A stretch of DNA of 64,000 nucleotides, from assembly GCF_001905845.1 (NCBI RefSeq), contig NZ_LIVZ01000015.1:62001-126000 (forward strand), written 5' to 3'. The notes under the pieces are model-generated. The model worked only from the letters and a program-made list of their open reading frames with translations. It did not search any database and was not told the origin of the DNA. The translations under genes and the position numbers were made by a program. Shown here piece after piece: positions 8,039 to 18,021 of the stretch (within the stretch, counting starts at the first letter, position 1; each line of letters begins with the position of its first letter). This DNA is from Streptomyces sp. TSRI0107 (lineage in GTDB: Bacteria; Actinomycetota; Actinomycetes; Streptomycetales; Streptomycetaceae).

Positions 8039-9304
8039 ATGCGCTGCCTGTTTCGAGGGCCGGAGGAAGTTCTGCTAGGCCGCAGGGACGAGTGGCGCTT
8101 CCGCAGCCCGGAAGTAACGGCGTGGGGCGGCTGGATCACCGTGAAGTACGAGGCCGTCGCCTGGATCAATCACGCCGGGCCGTTGCGGGTGGGGCCGTGG
8201 CGGATCAGCGCCGACGAAGAAAGCTGGCTGATCGAACTCCGGCCACCCAGAGCATTGGTGAATGTCAAGTGGAGCCGCATCGAGGTCAAGCTGGGTGACC
8301 TGGATGCCCATCGCGTTCTTCCGCCGGGGGCCTCTGCGGGCGGTGGCAGCCTGGTGTGGACCGAGCAGTGGCCGCTGAAGGTCCAGGCCTACCTGAAGCC
8401 GCCTTGGCAGGGGTCTTTCGCCACGTGGGCCCCCCGGCAGGCTTCGTCGAGCCAGCTGAGAGTCGCCTCGTGGTGGGGGTTCGCGTCACTGCTGATCGTG
8501 GTGGCGGCCGTCAGCTACCGGTGGCCGCCCCAGCCGGGCTCGTCCCGCTGGTGGACGCGGTGGCGGTTCCGCAGGAACGACGGGAGGGGACACAGTGCCG
8601 GCCTGGCCCGGGCGGGCCCTGGAGTGGGCCGTGCTGAGTGCGGCGGTCGCCCTGGCCCTGCTCCTGGTGATCCCCGGCGTACCCACAGCGGACGTGCAGC
8701 CTCGGTACACGCTCATCAGCGTCGCGGCAGGCCTGGTCATGATCGTCGTCGCCCGGCCGTGGTCGCCCGCCCCGACGTGGGACGCCCGCGGGTCCACGGA
8801 CGAGGACCTGGCCGTCCTCGAACGCGTCCGGCGCCGTCAGGCCGTCGCCGTGCTGACGGCTGCCGCGGGAGTCGCCGCTGTCGCCTTGCTGGTGGCCTTG
8901 GCACCTCGGCTCTTCAGGCTGCCGGATGTCGCGCCGGCGAAACCGCTGCCGGCCTTGGCGCTCTTCGGGCTCGCCGTGATGGGAACAGCGGTGATGTGGC
9001 TGTGGCTCGCGGCGATGACGGCCTGGGCGTGGCGCTTCGCGCAGGAAGGAGGACTGGCCAGGAAATGGAGAATTGCGCGGGATGTCCGCACAGATCGCCT
9101 ACCTCCTGGCCCAGGTCGCCATCGCGGCTTCCATCTGGAGCCAGCTGGCCGCACGCGGCGGTGATCCGCCGTAGGAACCGGCGTGCGTCGGAGCGTCACC
9201 ACCTCCGCTCCCGGGCACGGCCGAGGGCCTGTGCACGTGACCTTCGCTGCCCCAAGGCCGATACTTCCGACAGGAGCGTTTCGGCCGACCGACGTACGAG
9301 CTGA
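8039..9304 (+). CDS. Unknown membrane-anchored protein; 3' end doubtful
   Basis: Residues 1 to about 185 look genuinely coding: a beta-rich soluble domain (WRFRSPEVTAWGGWITVKYE, then WLIELRPPRALVNVKW) followed by one membrane segment (WWGFASLLIVVAAVSY) and a basic tail RWRFRRND. Past about 8595 the frame stays open to 9304 but becomes Arg/Gly/Pro-rich and runs across the whole next gene, so the real stop has probably been lost or shifted. The start at 8039 is chosen for GGGG about 11 bases upstream; 8003 is possible. I recognise no family. It and the next gene probably form a translationally coupled membrane pair. Confidence 0.45.
   Translation: MRCLFRGPEEVLLGRRDEWRFRSPEVTAWGGWITVKYEAVAWINHAGPLRVGPWRISADEESWLIELRPPRALVNVKWSRIEVKLGDLDAHRVLPPGASAGGGSLVWTEQWPLKVQAYLKPPWQGSFATWAPRQASSSQLRVASWWGFASLLIVVAAVSYRWPPQPGSSRWWTRWRFRRNDGRGHSAGLARAGPGVGRAECGGRPGPAPGDPRRTHSGRAASVHAHQRRGRPGHDRRRPAVVARPDVGRPRVHGRGPGRPRTRPAPSGRRRADGCRGSRRCRLAGGLGTSALQAAGCRAGETAAGLGALRARRDGNSGDVAVARGDDGLGVALRAGRRTGQEMENCAGCPHRSPTSWPRSPSRLPSGASWPHAAVIRRRNRRASERHHLRSRARPRACARDLRCPKADTSDRSVSADRRTS
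8595..9164 (+). CDS. Unknown four-TM membrane protein
   Basis: A GTG start six bases after GGGAGGGG gives 189 residues with four hydrophobic segments: WAVLSAAVALALLLVIPGV (about 11-29), LISVAAGLVMIVVA (about 40-53), a long one near 84-106, and ALFGLAVMGTAVMWLWLA (about 121-138). A charged stretch (TDEDLAVLERVRRRQ) lies between segments two and three. It starts exactly where credible coding of the preceding gene ends. Its last 30 residues (Arg/Pro/Gly-rich) look out of frame, while a hydrophobic frame opens at 9082. A late frameshift is therefore possible. Function unknown. Confidence 0.65.
   Translation: MPAWPGRALEWAVLSAAVALALLLVIPGVPTADVQPRYTLISVAAGLVMIVVARPWSPAPTWDARGSTDEDLAVLERVRRRQAVAVLTAAAGVAAVALLVALAPRLFRLPDVAPAKPLPALALFGLAVMGTAVMWLWLAAMTAWAWRFAQEGGLARKWRIARDVRTDRLPPGPGRHRGFHLEPAGRTRR
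9082..9174 (+). CDS. Possible 30-residue hydrophobic small protein or shifted tail
   Basis: ATG at 9082, with GGAG about 13 bases upstream, opens a 30-codon frame (MSAQIAYLLAQVAIAASIW...) ending at 9174. It has one membrane-like helix, read one frame away from the gene at 8595. It is either a small membrane protein overlapping that gene or its original C terminus displaced by a frameshift. Sequence alone cannot decide. Confidence 0.3.
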   Translation: MSAQIAYLLAQVAIAASIWSQLAARGGDPP

Positions 9305-9323
9305 GCTCACCAGGAGGCTACCC

Positions 9324-10316
9324 ATGAGGATGCTGATCAACGTCCCGGAAACCGTCGTCGCGGACGCGCTGCGGGGTATGGCGGCCGCGCATCCCGAGTT
9401 GATCGTGGATGTGGAGAACCGGGTGATCGTGCGGCGGGACGCGCCCGTCGAGGGGAAGGTCGGGCTCGTCTCCGGCGGCGGGTCGGGGCATGAGCCGTTG
9501 CACGGCGGGTTCGTGGGGCCCGGGATGCTGTCGGCGGCCTGTCCGGGGGAGGTGTTCACCTCACCGGTGCCCGATCAGATGGTGCGGGCGGCGGCGGCCG
9601 TGGACAGCGGGGCAGGGGTGCTGTTCATCGTCAAGAACTACACCGGTGACGTGCTGAACTTCGACATGGCGGCGGAGCTCGCCGAGGACGAGGGCATCCA
9701 GGTCGCCAAGGTGCTGGTCAACGACGACGTGGCCGTCACCGACAGTCTGTACACCGCCGGGCGGCGCGGCACCGGTGCCACGCTGTTCGTGGAGAAGATC
9801 GCGGGGGCCGCCGCCGACGAGGGGCAGCCGTTGGAGCGGGTCGAGGCGGTCGCCCGGCAGGTCAACGAGAACGCGCGCAGCTTCGGCGTGGCGCTGAGCG
9901 CCTGCACCACGCCCGCCAAGGGCAGCCCCACCTTCGATCTTCCGCCGGGCGAGCTGGAGTTGGGCATCGGCATCCACGGCGAGCCGGGCCGTGAGCGGCG
10001 GGCGATGATGACGTCGGGCGAGATCGCCGACTTCGCGGTGAACGCCGTGCTGGAGGACCTCGACCCGCGCAGTCCGGTCCTGGTCCTGGTCAACGGCATG
10101 GGGGCGACGCCGCTGCTGGAGCTGTACGGGTTCAACGCCGAGGTGCAGCGGGTGCTCGCCCAGCGTGGGGTCGCCGTCGCCCGCACCCTCGTCGGGAACT
10201 ATGTGACCTCCCTCGACATGGCGGGTGCCTCGGTCACCCTGTGCCAGGTCGACGAGGAGCTGCTGCGGCTGTGGGACGCGCCGGTGCGCACGCCGGGGCT
10301 GCGCTGGGGTATGTGA
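9324..10316 (+). CDS. dhaK: Dihydroxyacetone kinase, DhaK subunit
   Basis: A 330-residue subunit that binds dihydroxyacetone covalently for phosphorylation to DHAP by the PEP-dependent DhaKLM system. Family features include VSGGGSGHEPLHGGFVG near residue 50, KNYTGDVLNFDMA near 110, and GIGIHGEPG near 218, whose His forms the hemiaminal bond with the substrate. The ATG at 9324 has GGAGG seven bases upstream. dhaL follows after 55 bases and dhaM overlaps dhaL, giving the standard K-L-M operon. Role: glycerol/dihydroxyacetone catabolism in the cytosol. The length is normal. Confidence 0.96.
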   Translation: MRMLINVPETVVADALRGMAAAHPELIVDVENRVIVRRDAPVEGKVGLVSGGGSGHEPLHGGFVGPGMLSAACPGEVFTSPVPDQMVRAAAAVDSGAGVLFIVKNYTGDVLNFDMAAELAEDEGIQVAKVLVNDDVAVTDSLYTAGRRGTGATLFVEKIAGAAADEGQPLERVEAVARQVNENARSFGVALSACTTPAKGSPTFDLPPGELELGIGIHGEPGRERRAMMTSGEIADFAVNAVLEDLDPRSPVLVLVNGMGATPLLELYGFNAEVQRVLAQRGVAVARTLVGNYVTSLDMAGASVTLCQVDEELLRLWDAPVRTPGLRWGM

Positions 10317-10371
10317 CCTGGCGGCCGACGCGGCCGACGTGATCCACCCACCTCTCACGCAAGGAGATCCA

Positions 10372-10971
10372 GTGCTCGACGCCGATTTCTTCCGCCGTTG
10401 GATGACGGCGACCGCCGCGTCCGTGGACCGCGAGGCGGAACGGCTCACGGCCCTCGACTCACCCATCGGGGACGCCGACCACGGCAGCAACATGCAGCGC
10501 GGGTTCGCCGCCGTGACCGCGGCGGTGGAGAAGGAGGCTCCCGCGACGCCGGGGGCCGTGCTGATCCTGTCCGGGCGGCAGCTCATCTCGACGGTCGGCG
10601 GCGCGTCCGGGCCGCTGTACGGCACCCTGCTGCGGCGCACCGGCAAGGCACTGGGTGACGCCGGCGAGGTGGGAGAGGAGGAGTTGGCGCGGGCGCTGCG
10701 GGAGGGGGTGGACGCGGTGATGGCGCTGGGCGGTGCCGCGCCCGGCGACAAGACCATGATCGACGCCCTGGTGCCGGCGGTGGACGCGCTCGGTGACGGC
10801 TTCGGCGCGGCGCGGGCCGCCGCCGAGCAGGGCGCGATCGCGACGACGCCGTTGCAGGCCCGCAAGGGGCGGGCGAGCTATCTCGGTGAGCGGAGCATCG
10901 GTCACCAGGATCCGGGCGCCACCTCGGCGGCGCTGCTGGTCGCGGGTCTCGCGGAGGCCGCCGGTGAGTGA
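10372..10971 (+). CDS. dhaL: Dihydroxyacetone kinase, DhaL subunit
   Basis: A 199-residue nucleotide-binding subunit. DSPIGDADHGSNMQRG near residue 28 supplies the aspartates that hold the two magnesium ions and ADP in this family, and GGASGPLYGTLL follows. In PEP-dependent systems ADP stays bound as a cofactor and is rephosphorylated by DhaM. The GTG start follows AAGGAG. It lies between dhaK and dhaM, and its stop overlaps the dhaM start by eight bases, suggesting translational coupling. Confidence 0.96.
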   Translation: MLDADFFRRWMTATAASVDREAERLTALDSPIGDADHGSNMQRGFAAVTAAVEKEAPATPGAVLILSGRQLISTVGGASGPLYGTLLRRTGKALGDAGEVGEEELARALREGVDAVMALGGAAPGDKTMIDALVPAVDALGDGFGAARAAAEQGAIATTPLQARKGRASYLGERSIGHQDPGATSAALLVAGLAEAAGE

Positions 10972-11383
10972 CACGACGGCCGGGAAGCTCGTGGGGATCG
11001 TGCTGGTGTCGCACAGCGCGCAGGTCGCCGCGTCGGTCGCGGACCTCGCGCGGGGGCTGGCGGGCGGCGGTGCGGAGGTGCCCGTGGCGCCGGCGGGCGG
11101 CACGGAGGGCGGGGAGCTGGGCACCAGCGCCGAGTTGATCGCCGCGGCGGCCGCCTCCGTGGACCGGGGGGCCGGTGTCGCCGTGCTCACCGATCTCGGC
11201 AGCGCCGTCCTCACCGTGAAGGCACTGCTCGCCGAGGGCGACGAACTGCCCGCCGGGGCCCGTCTGGTGGACGCCCCGTTCGTGGAGGGCGCCGTCGCCG
11301 CCGTGGTCACGGCCGCCACCGGAGCGGACCTGGACGCGGTGATCGCGGCGGCGCGGGAGGCGTACGACTACCGCAAGGTGTGA
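10964..11383 (+). CDS. dhaM: PTS-dependent dihydroxyacetone kinase phosphotransferase, DhaM subunit
   Basis: A 139-residue EIIA-mannose-type domain. IVLVSHSAQVA near residue 12 contains the phospho-accepting histidine, and LTDLGSAVLTVKALL near residue 75 fits the fold. Only the EIIA part is present, without the HPr and EI extensions of enterobacterial DhaM. It must therefore receive phosphate from the cell's general PTS proteins. The GTG start overlaps dhaL. Its last 25 codons, ending AYDYRKV, are duplicated twice in the non-coding DNA immediately downstream (see the repeat entry), which is unusual. Confidence 0.94.
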   Translation: MSDTTAGKLVGIVLVSHSAQVAASVADLARGLAGGGAEVPVAPAGGTEGGELGTSAELIAAAAASVDRGAGVAVLTDLGSAVLTVKALLAEGDELPAGARLVDAPFVEGAVAAVVTAATGADLDAVIAAAREAYDYRKV

Positions 11384-11790
11384 ACCCTGCCCCGCGAGGG
11401 AGTCGCCCACGCGCGCCACGCCGGCGCCGGGCCAAGGTGCCGGGCCGGCGACCCGCCGCCCACGCCCCGCCGCCCGTCACCACCATGATCACGGCCGCCA
11501 CCGAAGCGGGCCCGGACACGGTGGCCGCGGCGGCGCGGCAGGCGTACGACTACCGCAAGGCGTGAACCCGACCCCGCGCGGGAGACGCCCACCCGCGCCG
11601 GGCCAAGATACCTGGGCCAGCGCCCCACCGCCCGCGCCCCGCCGCCCTTCACCTACGCCTCGTCGCCGCCGTGATCACGGCCGCCCCCGAAACGGGCCCG
11701 GACACGGTGGCCGCGGCGGCGCGGCAGGCGTACGACTACCGCAAGGCGTGAACCCGACCCCGCGCGGTAGACACCCACGCGCCGTCGCCC
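11287..11790 (+). repeat. Three tandem copies of the dhaM 3' end (182/186 bp period)
   Basis: The DNA coding the DhaM tail, its stop codon and about 90 downstream bases recur three times: GTACGACTACCGCAAG begins at 11362, 11544 and 11730. Copies two and three still encode AAARQAYDYRKA-stop and are identical over 75 bp (11507-11581 and 11693-11767), whereas copy one has diverged. The pattern points to an old partial duplication of dhaM followed by a more recent second duplication. The 445 bases between dhaM and the TetR gene contain nothing else recognisable. Confidence 0.9.
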
Positions 11791-11828
11791 GCGGCCCGAC
11801 CCCGCGCCCCGTCACTCACACCCCACCC

Positions 11829-12467
11829 TCACCGCACCCCCTCCCCCACCACCACCAGCGCCGAGCGCATCGTCTTCGCCAGTTCCGCCTCTGCCGTCCC
11901 GGCGTCGTGGGCGGTGTCGGCGGTGTTCCAGGCGTAGTGTTCGACGGCCGCGCGGAGGGCGGCGTTGAACATGGCCGCCTGGATGGTGGGGCGCAGGTCG
12001 TCGGGCGGGAGGCCGGCGCGTTCGGCGAGGGCGCGGGCGAACGCCGGTTCCGCCTCGTCGTAGGTCTGCAGCCAGACCGCGCGCAGTCCGGGTTCGGTGC
12101 GGGTGAGGCGTACGAGCGCGCCGAAGGTGGCGCTCTCCGGTCCGGCCGTCCGGCGCGGGCCGGGGGTGAAGGCCCGGTCGAGGGCGGCCTCGAGGTCCTG
12201 GCCGGGCCGCCATTCGTGCAGGCACCGGGCGATCACGTCGATCCCGGCGGTGAACAGCGGCCGGACGCAGCTCTCCTTGCTCGGGAAGTACCGCCAGACC
12301 GTGCGGGCCGAGACGCCGACCGCCTGTCCGATCTGCTCGCCCGTGGTCGCGGCGACGCCCTGACGGACGAACAGGTCGACCGCGGCGCGGGCGATCTCCA
12401 GCCGGATCTCCGCCTTGCGTTCCTCGGTCAGGGGCGGTCGGCCCGTGCGTCCGCCTGCTGCGGTCAT
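11829..12467 (-). CDS. TetR-family transcriptional regulator
   Basis: A 212-residue regulator. The N-terminal helix-turn-helix lies around residues 30-65 (TGEQIGQAVGVSARTVWRYFPSKE), preceded by the usual long first helix. The variable C-terminal domain (about 80-212) would bind an unknown ligand. I chose the ATG at 12467 because GGAGGAAGAG lies directly before it; an in-frame GTG at 12482 is possible. The adjacent chitosanase gene is on the same strand and upstream of it. No obvious operator was found, and the target cannot be named. Confidence 0.9.
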   Translation of the reverse strand: MTAAGGRTGRPPLTEERKAEIRLEIARAAVDLFVRQGVAATTGEQIGQAVGVSARTVWRYFPSKESCVRPLFTAGIDVIARCLHEWRPGQDLEAALDRAFTPGPRRTAGPESATFGALVRLTRTEPGLRAVWLQTYDEAEPAFARALAERAGLPPDDLRPTIQAAMFNAALRAAVEHYAWNTADTAHDAGTAEAELAKTMRSALVVVGEGVR

Positions 12468-12542
12468 CTCTTCCTCCGGCACCGGTGATCAATGTCCGGC
12501 ATTCTCCCCGAACCGACGAACACGGCGGACACGACTGCCGTG

Positions 12543-13310
12543 TCACCGGTCCCCGGGAGTCCGGTCACGCCGCCCTGACGCCCCCTCACTCCCCGTCTCA
12601 CTCCCCGCCTCACTCCCCGCGACGAACCGCCGCGCCAGCCGCTCCCCCTCCGCGACGGCCGCGGCGTGGCTCTCGATGGGTGAGGCCTGGGAGTCCCTGA
12701 AGACGATGTAGGTGACGCCGGAGTCCGTTCCGCCGCGCCGCGGATCGGGTGGGATGCCGAGGCCTTCGGCGGTGGCGTACGACGCCTCGCCGATGATGTG
12801 ACTCGGGCCGGTGTCGCCGACGACGGCGTACTGGACCCGGTCGTCGTGGACGACGACGGCGACCGAGCCGCCGCGTACCCCGTGGTCCCGGTAGTCCCAG
12901 ATGTCGCTGGGGGTGGGGACGACGATGTAGGGCAGTTCCTCGGCGCTCAGGTAGCGGCCGTCGGACTGGGTGTGGGCCGTGGCGGACGAGAAGTGCGGGT
13001 CGGTGCCGGCGTTGCAGAGGCGGCCGGGGCGGCCGTCGCAGTCGATGTCCATGTCCGCCGTCCAGAAGACGGCCTCGCTGGTGCCGCAGACCGGGATGTC
13101 GGCGGGTTTTCCCTCGTCGCTGCGGTAGTCGCCGCGGGAGACGCGGGGGCAGTCCCGTGCTCGGGCCAGCAGGTCGGCGGCGCGGACGGTGCCTTCGCGA
13201 TGGGCGACCGGCGCCATCAGGGGCCGGGCCGGGGCGGCGGCGCCGGCGAGGGTCGCCGGGGCGAGCAGGGCGGCGCTTGCCGCGGCCAGCGTGAATGCCT
13301 GGACACGCAC
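12543..13310 (-). CDS. Secreted chitosanase, glycoside hydrolase family 75
   Basis: A 255-residue exported protein with a signal peptide (about 1-27, AAASAALLAPATLAGAAA). The body fits GH75 chitosanases: the conserved AVFWTADMDIDCDG near residue 80, HTQSDGRYLSAEELPYIVVP near 113, and VGDTGPSHIIGEASYA near 165. It should cut beta-1,4-linked glucosamine in partly deacetylated chitosan outside the cell. The C terminus carries a short Gly/Ser/Glu repeat (GSEAGSETGSEG). The GTG start is 10 bases from GAGAGG. It is divergent from a fibronectin-III lipoprotein across a 363-base gap. Confidence 0.9.
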   Translation of the reverse strand: MRVQAFTLAAASAALLAPATLAGAAAPARPLMAPVAHREGTVRAADLLARARDCPRVSRGDYRSDEGKPADIPVCGTSEAVFWTADMDIDCDGRPGRLCNAGTDPHFSSATAHTQSDGRYLSAEELPYIVVPTPSDIWDYRDHGVRGGSVAVVVHDDRVQYAVVGDTGPSHIIGEASYATAEGLGIPPDPRRGGTDSGVTYIVFRDSQASPIESHAAAVAEGERLARRFVAGSEAGSETGSEGASGRRDRTPGDR

Positions 13311-13673
13311 GATCGGGAAGCCTCTCGTCGGGGGCTGACGGGCACTCAGGCCAATCTGCGACTCCGGGCATCTCGTGGCCAGCCGGAGGGGGCCGGACGG
13401 CGCACGGCTCTCAAGTGCTGGTGGGGGCCGGGGGCCTGAGCCTGTGTCGGCTCGGGCCGCCCGGCCGCCCGCAACCGGAGCGCGGGATCAGCGACGACAG
13501 CGGTCCGCGCCGCGGACGTGAACTCCCCTGTCCTGGTGGCGAGTTCGCCTGCGGGAGGATTCAGCATACGCATATCGGCGGAGGCGTCACCAACACACCC
13601 TCTTGATGTGGCCGCGTCAGCGGCGTCATATTGGTCCGGACCATTCCGTCGTCCCGCCCCGGGAGGCCGAGTC
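13311..13673. other. Divergent promoter region
   Basis: This 363-base gap separates the leftward chitosanase and the rightward fibronectin-III lipoprotein. It must hold both promoters. Apart from the palindrome at 13632-13643 I see no gene, RNA or repeat in it. Confidence 0.6.
13632..13643. promoter_or_regulatory. TGGTCCGGACCA palindrome (GntR/DasR-like site)
   Basis: A perfect 12-bp palindrome 30 bases before the lipoprotein start. Its arms TGGTC/GACCA match the DasR-responsive element TGGTCTAGACCA apart from the two central bases. With a chitosanase next door, control by a GntR-family amino-sugar regulator is plausible but unproven. Confidence 0.4.
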
Positions 13674-14648
13674 GTGCGACGCGTTCCCGTGCCCGCGCTC
13701 CTGCTGTGCGGCACCCTGACCCTGGCGGTGTCCTGCGGCTGGGGCGGGGACGGCGGCGAGACCGGCGCGGCACCCGGCGCGCCGACCGGGGTCACCGCGG
13801 CGGCGGGCAGCGCGACCAGCGTGCACGTGATGTGGAACGCGGTGTCCGCGGAGGCCGGGGTGAGCGGCTACGAGGTGTATCGCGGGCGCACCAAGATCAA
13901 GGACGTGCCGGGCTCCGAGCACATGGTGGACGTCACCCGGCTGCGTCCGTCCACCGCCTATGTCTTCACCGTGCGCGCCCGCGACGCGGACGGGCGGCTC
14001 GGGCCGCCCAGCCGGGAGGTCCGGGCCACCACCCCCGCCGCCGTGGCGGCGGACCGCTCGGCGCCGTCCCGGCCGGACGGGGTGCGGGGGCGGACGACGG
14101 GAAGCCGGGCCGTGCAGCTGAGCTGGGAGGCGGCGACGGACGACCGGGGTGTGGTGTCGTACGACATCCACCAGGGCGGCACGAAGATCCACAGTGTGGG
14201 CGGGACACAGACGGCGACGGTCGTCACGGGGCTTCGGCCCGGCACCCGGTACTCCTTCACCGTCCGGGCCCGGGACGCGGCGGACAACGTGTCCCCGGCG
14301 AGCACCGTCGTCCGGCTCTCCACCGCGGCCGGCGACGACGACGGACGCGGCACCGCGCCCACCGGGTTCCGGGCCGCCGCCCGCAGCGAGGCGGGCGCCC
14401 ACTACCTCGACCTGTCCTGGGTGCCGCCCCGCGCCGACGGGGAGATCACGGAGTACGAGATCCAGCTCGACGGGCGGCCGGCCACTTCCCTCGTCTGGGG
14501 CGGGACCGTGCCGCGCGGGAAGGCGTCGTACAGCTTCTACCTGGGCCGGGAGGACGGCGTACGGCACCGGGTGCGGATCCGTGCCAAGCTGCCGGACGGC
14601 ACCTGGGGCGGCTTCTCGGCGGAGCGGACGGTCACGACGGGCGGCTGA
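13674..14648 (+). CDS. Fibronectin type III lipoprotein
   Basis: A 324-residue exported protein. The N terminus VPALLLCGTLTLAVSC ends in a lipobox (AVSC), so it should be lipid-anchored outside the membrane. Three fibronectin-III repeats follow (about 35-125, 130-220 and 228-322), each showing the SGYEVYR / VSYDIHQ / TEYEIQL strand and a TxYxFTVRARD-type strand. There is no catalytic domain. In streptomycetes such modules usually accompany carbohydrate-active enzymes, so it may bind or display polysaccharide. The GTG at 13674 follows GGGAGG. It is divergent from the GH75 gene. Confidence 0.85.
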   Translation: MRRVPVPALLLCGTLTLAVSCGWGGDGGETGAAPGAPTGVTAAAGSATSVHVMWNAVSAEAGVSGYEVYRGRTKIKDVPGSEHMVDVTRLRPSTAYVFTVRARDADGRLGPPSREVRATTPAAVAADRSAPSRPDGVRGRTTGSRAVQLSWEAATDDRGVVSYDIHQGGTKIHSVGGTQTATVVTGLRPGTRYSFTVRARDAADNVSPASTVVRLSTAAGDDDGRGTAPTGFRAAARSEAGAHYLDLSWVPPRADGEITEYEIQLDGRPATSLVWGGTVPRGKASYSFYLGREDGVRHRVRIRAKLPDGTWGGFSAERTVTTGG

Positions 14649-14827
14649 GGGCCGCCACCCGGACGGCGCGGGCGTCGCCCGGACGGCGGCACACGTCACC
14701 TGAGTGGGTGCGGCCCGCATGCGCGACAGGCGCGGGGGACATTGGCTGACCCTGAGGCAGCACGGGCGTTCCCCGACCCAGGCGGCGCAAGGGATGTACC
14801 GCCAACCGTGCCGCCGGAGGGCAGACC

Positions 14828-15367
14828 ATGCGCAACCGTCAACGACTCCTCCGATCCGGGCTGGCCGTGGCCGCCTCCGCCGCGCTGCCGCTCGCCGTGG
14901 CCGCCCACCAGGCCGACGCGGTCTCCGGGATCTCGGTGAGCACCAACGGCTCCACCGTCTCGGTGGTGACCAGCGCCTGCACCCAGGTCGGCGGCAGCTG
15001 GGGCAACGCCTCCCTGCTGACCAGCAACCAGACCAGCTTCGGCCAGGGCCGTCAGGCGGCGCTGACGGGCACGGCCAGCCTGCAGTCGGCCGCCTGGTCC
15101 GATGTGAGCCCGGGGACCTACACGGTCATCGTGGTGTGCTCCAACGGCACCACCGCGGGCAGCCAGTCCGTCATCGTCTCCGCGCCCACACCCACGCCGA
15201 CGGCCACCGCGACGCCGTCGCCCTCGCGGGGCGTGATGGGCGGCATGGGCGGCGGCACCAAGGACTACGGCACGGTCACGCTGGTGGCGGGCGGTGTGCT
15301 GGCCGGGGCCGGGGCCATCGCGGCGGGCTGGTTCCTGCGCCGCCGTTCCAAGCCCTACCGGCTCTGA
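14828..15367 (+). CDS. Exported surface protein with C-terminal anchor
   Basis: A 179-residue protein with a signal peptide (about 1-32), a Ser/Thr/Val-rich beta domain holding two cysteines (SACTQ and VVCSN, about 50 residues apart and likely a disulphide), a Thr/Pro spacer (APTPTPTATATPSPS), one C-terminal membrane helix and the basic end RRRSKPYRL. The layout resembles sortase substrates, but no LPxTG-like motif precedes the helix. It is probably membrane-anchored. The ATG at 14828 follows GGAGGGCAGACC. Its last 13 bases overlap the convergent PadR gene. Function unknown. Confidence 0.85.
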   Translation: MRNRQRLLRSGLAVAASAALPLAVAAHQADAVSGISVSTNGSTVSVVTSACTQVGGSWGNASLLTSNQTSFGQGRQAALTGTASLQSAAWSDVSPGTYTVIVVCSNGTTAGSQSVIVSAPTPTPTATATPSPSRGVMGGMGGGTKDYGTVTLVAGGVLAGAGAIAAGWFLRRRSKPYRL

Positions 15368-15906
15368 TCCGGCGGCAGCTCGGCGAACTCCGCGAGCGCG
15401 TGGGTGAGCCACTGGGTCCAGAAGGTCTCCAGGTCGATGCCCGCCCGCAGCACCAGATGCCGCAGCCGGTCCTGAGCGCTGTCCCGGCCGGGCGGGAAGT
15501 CCCGCTTCTCGATCTCCTGGTACTCGGCCAGCTGCCGTCGGTGCAGCTCCAGATGGCGGCGCAGATCGTCCGCCAGACCGTCGGTGCCGACCACCGCCCC
15601 AGCGCGCAGCCGCAGCAGCATGGTGTCGCGGTGCGGCTTGGGGTCCTGCGACGCGGCGGTCCAGCGGGCCAGTTCGGCGCGGCCGGCGGGCAGCACCTCG
15701 TAGCTCTTCTTCTGGCCGCGGGCCGGCTGCTCGCTGGGCAGCGCCCGGATCAGGCCGTCGGCCTCCAGTTTTCCCAGCTCGCGATAGATCTGCTGATGCG
15801 TCGCCGACCAGAAGTAGCCGATCGACTTGTCGAACCGTCGGGTCAGCTCCAGCCCCGAGGAGGGCTTCTCGAGCAGAGCGGTGAGGATCGCGTGCGGGAG
15901 TGACAT
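15355..15906 (-). CDS. PadR-family transcriptional regulator
   Basis: A 183-residue PadR regulator. The winged helix occupies residues 1-85 (MSLPHAILTALLEKPSSG, FWSATHQQIYRELGKLEADGLI), followed by the helical dimer domain (about 95-175). It probably represses the adjacent dienoyl-CoA reductase gene, which lies just upstream on the same strand; the palindrome at 18022-18035 is the likely operator. I start it at the ATG at 15906; nine more in-frame codons exist upstream. The 3' end overlaps the convergent surface-protein gene by 13 bases. Confidence 0.92.
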   Translation of the reverse strand: MSLPHAILTALLEKPSSGLELTRRFDKSIGYFWSATHQQIYRELGKLEADGLIRALPSEQPARGQKKSYEVLPAGRAELARWTAASQDPKPHRDTMLLRLRAGAVVGTDGLADDLRRHLELHRRQLAEYQEIEKRDFPPGRDSAQDRLRHLVLRAGIDLETFWTQWLTHALAEFAELPPDQSR

Positions 15907-15948
15907 GGGGGCCATCCTAGGGACGGCCCCCACGCCCGGTCGGGCGCA

Positions 15949-18018
<2,070 letters not shown>

Positions 18019-18021
18019 TTA

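Noticed and set aside
9165-9323. DevR-like box before dhaK (AAGGCCGATACTTCCG)
   Set aside because: Three mismatches to the inverted-repeat core; not distinguishable from background.
11380-11565. Forward 61-codon frame in the dhaM repeat region
   Set aside because: It is produced by the duplicated dhaM tail in copy two and has no ribosome site of its own.
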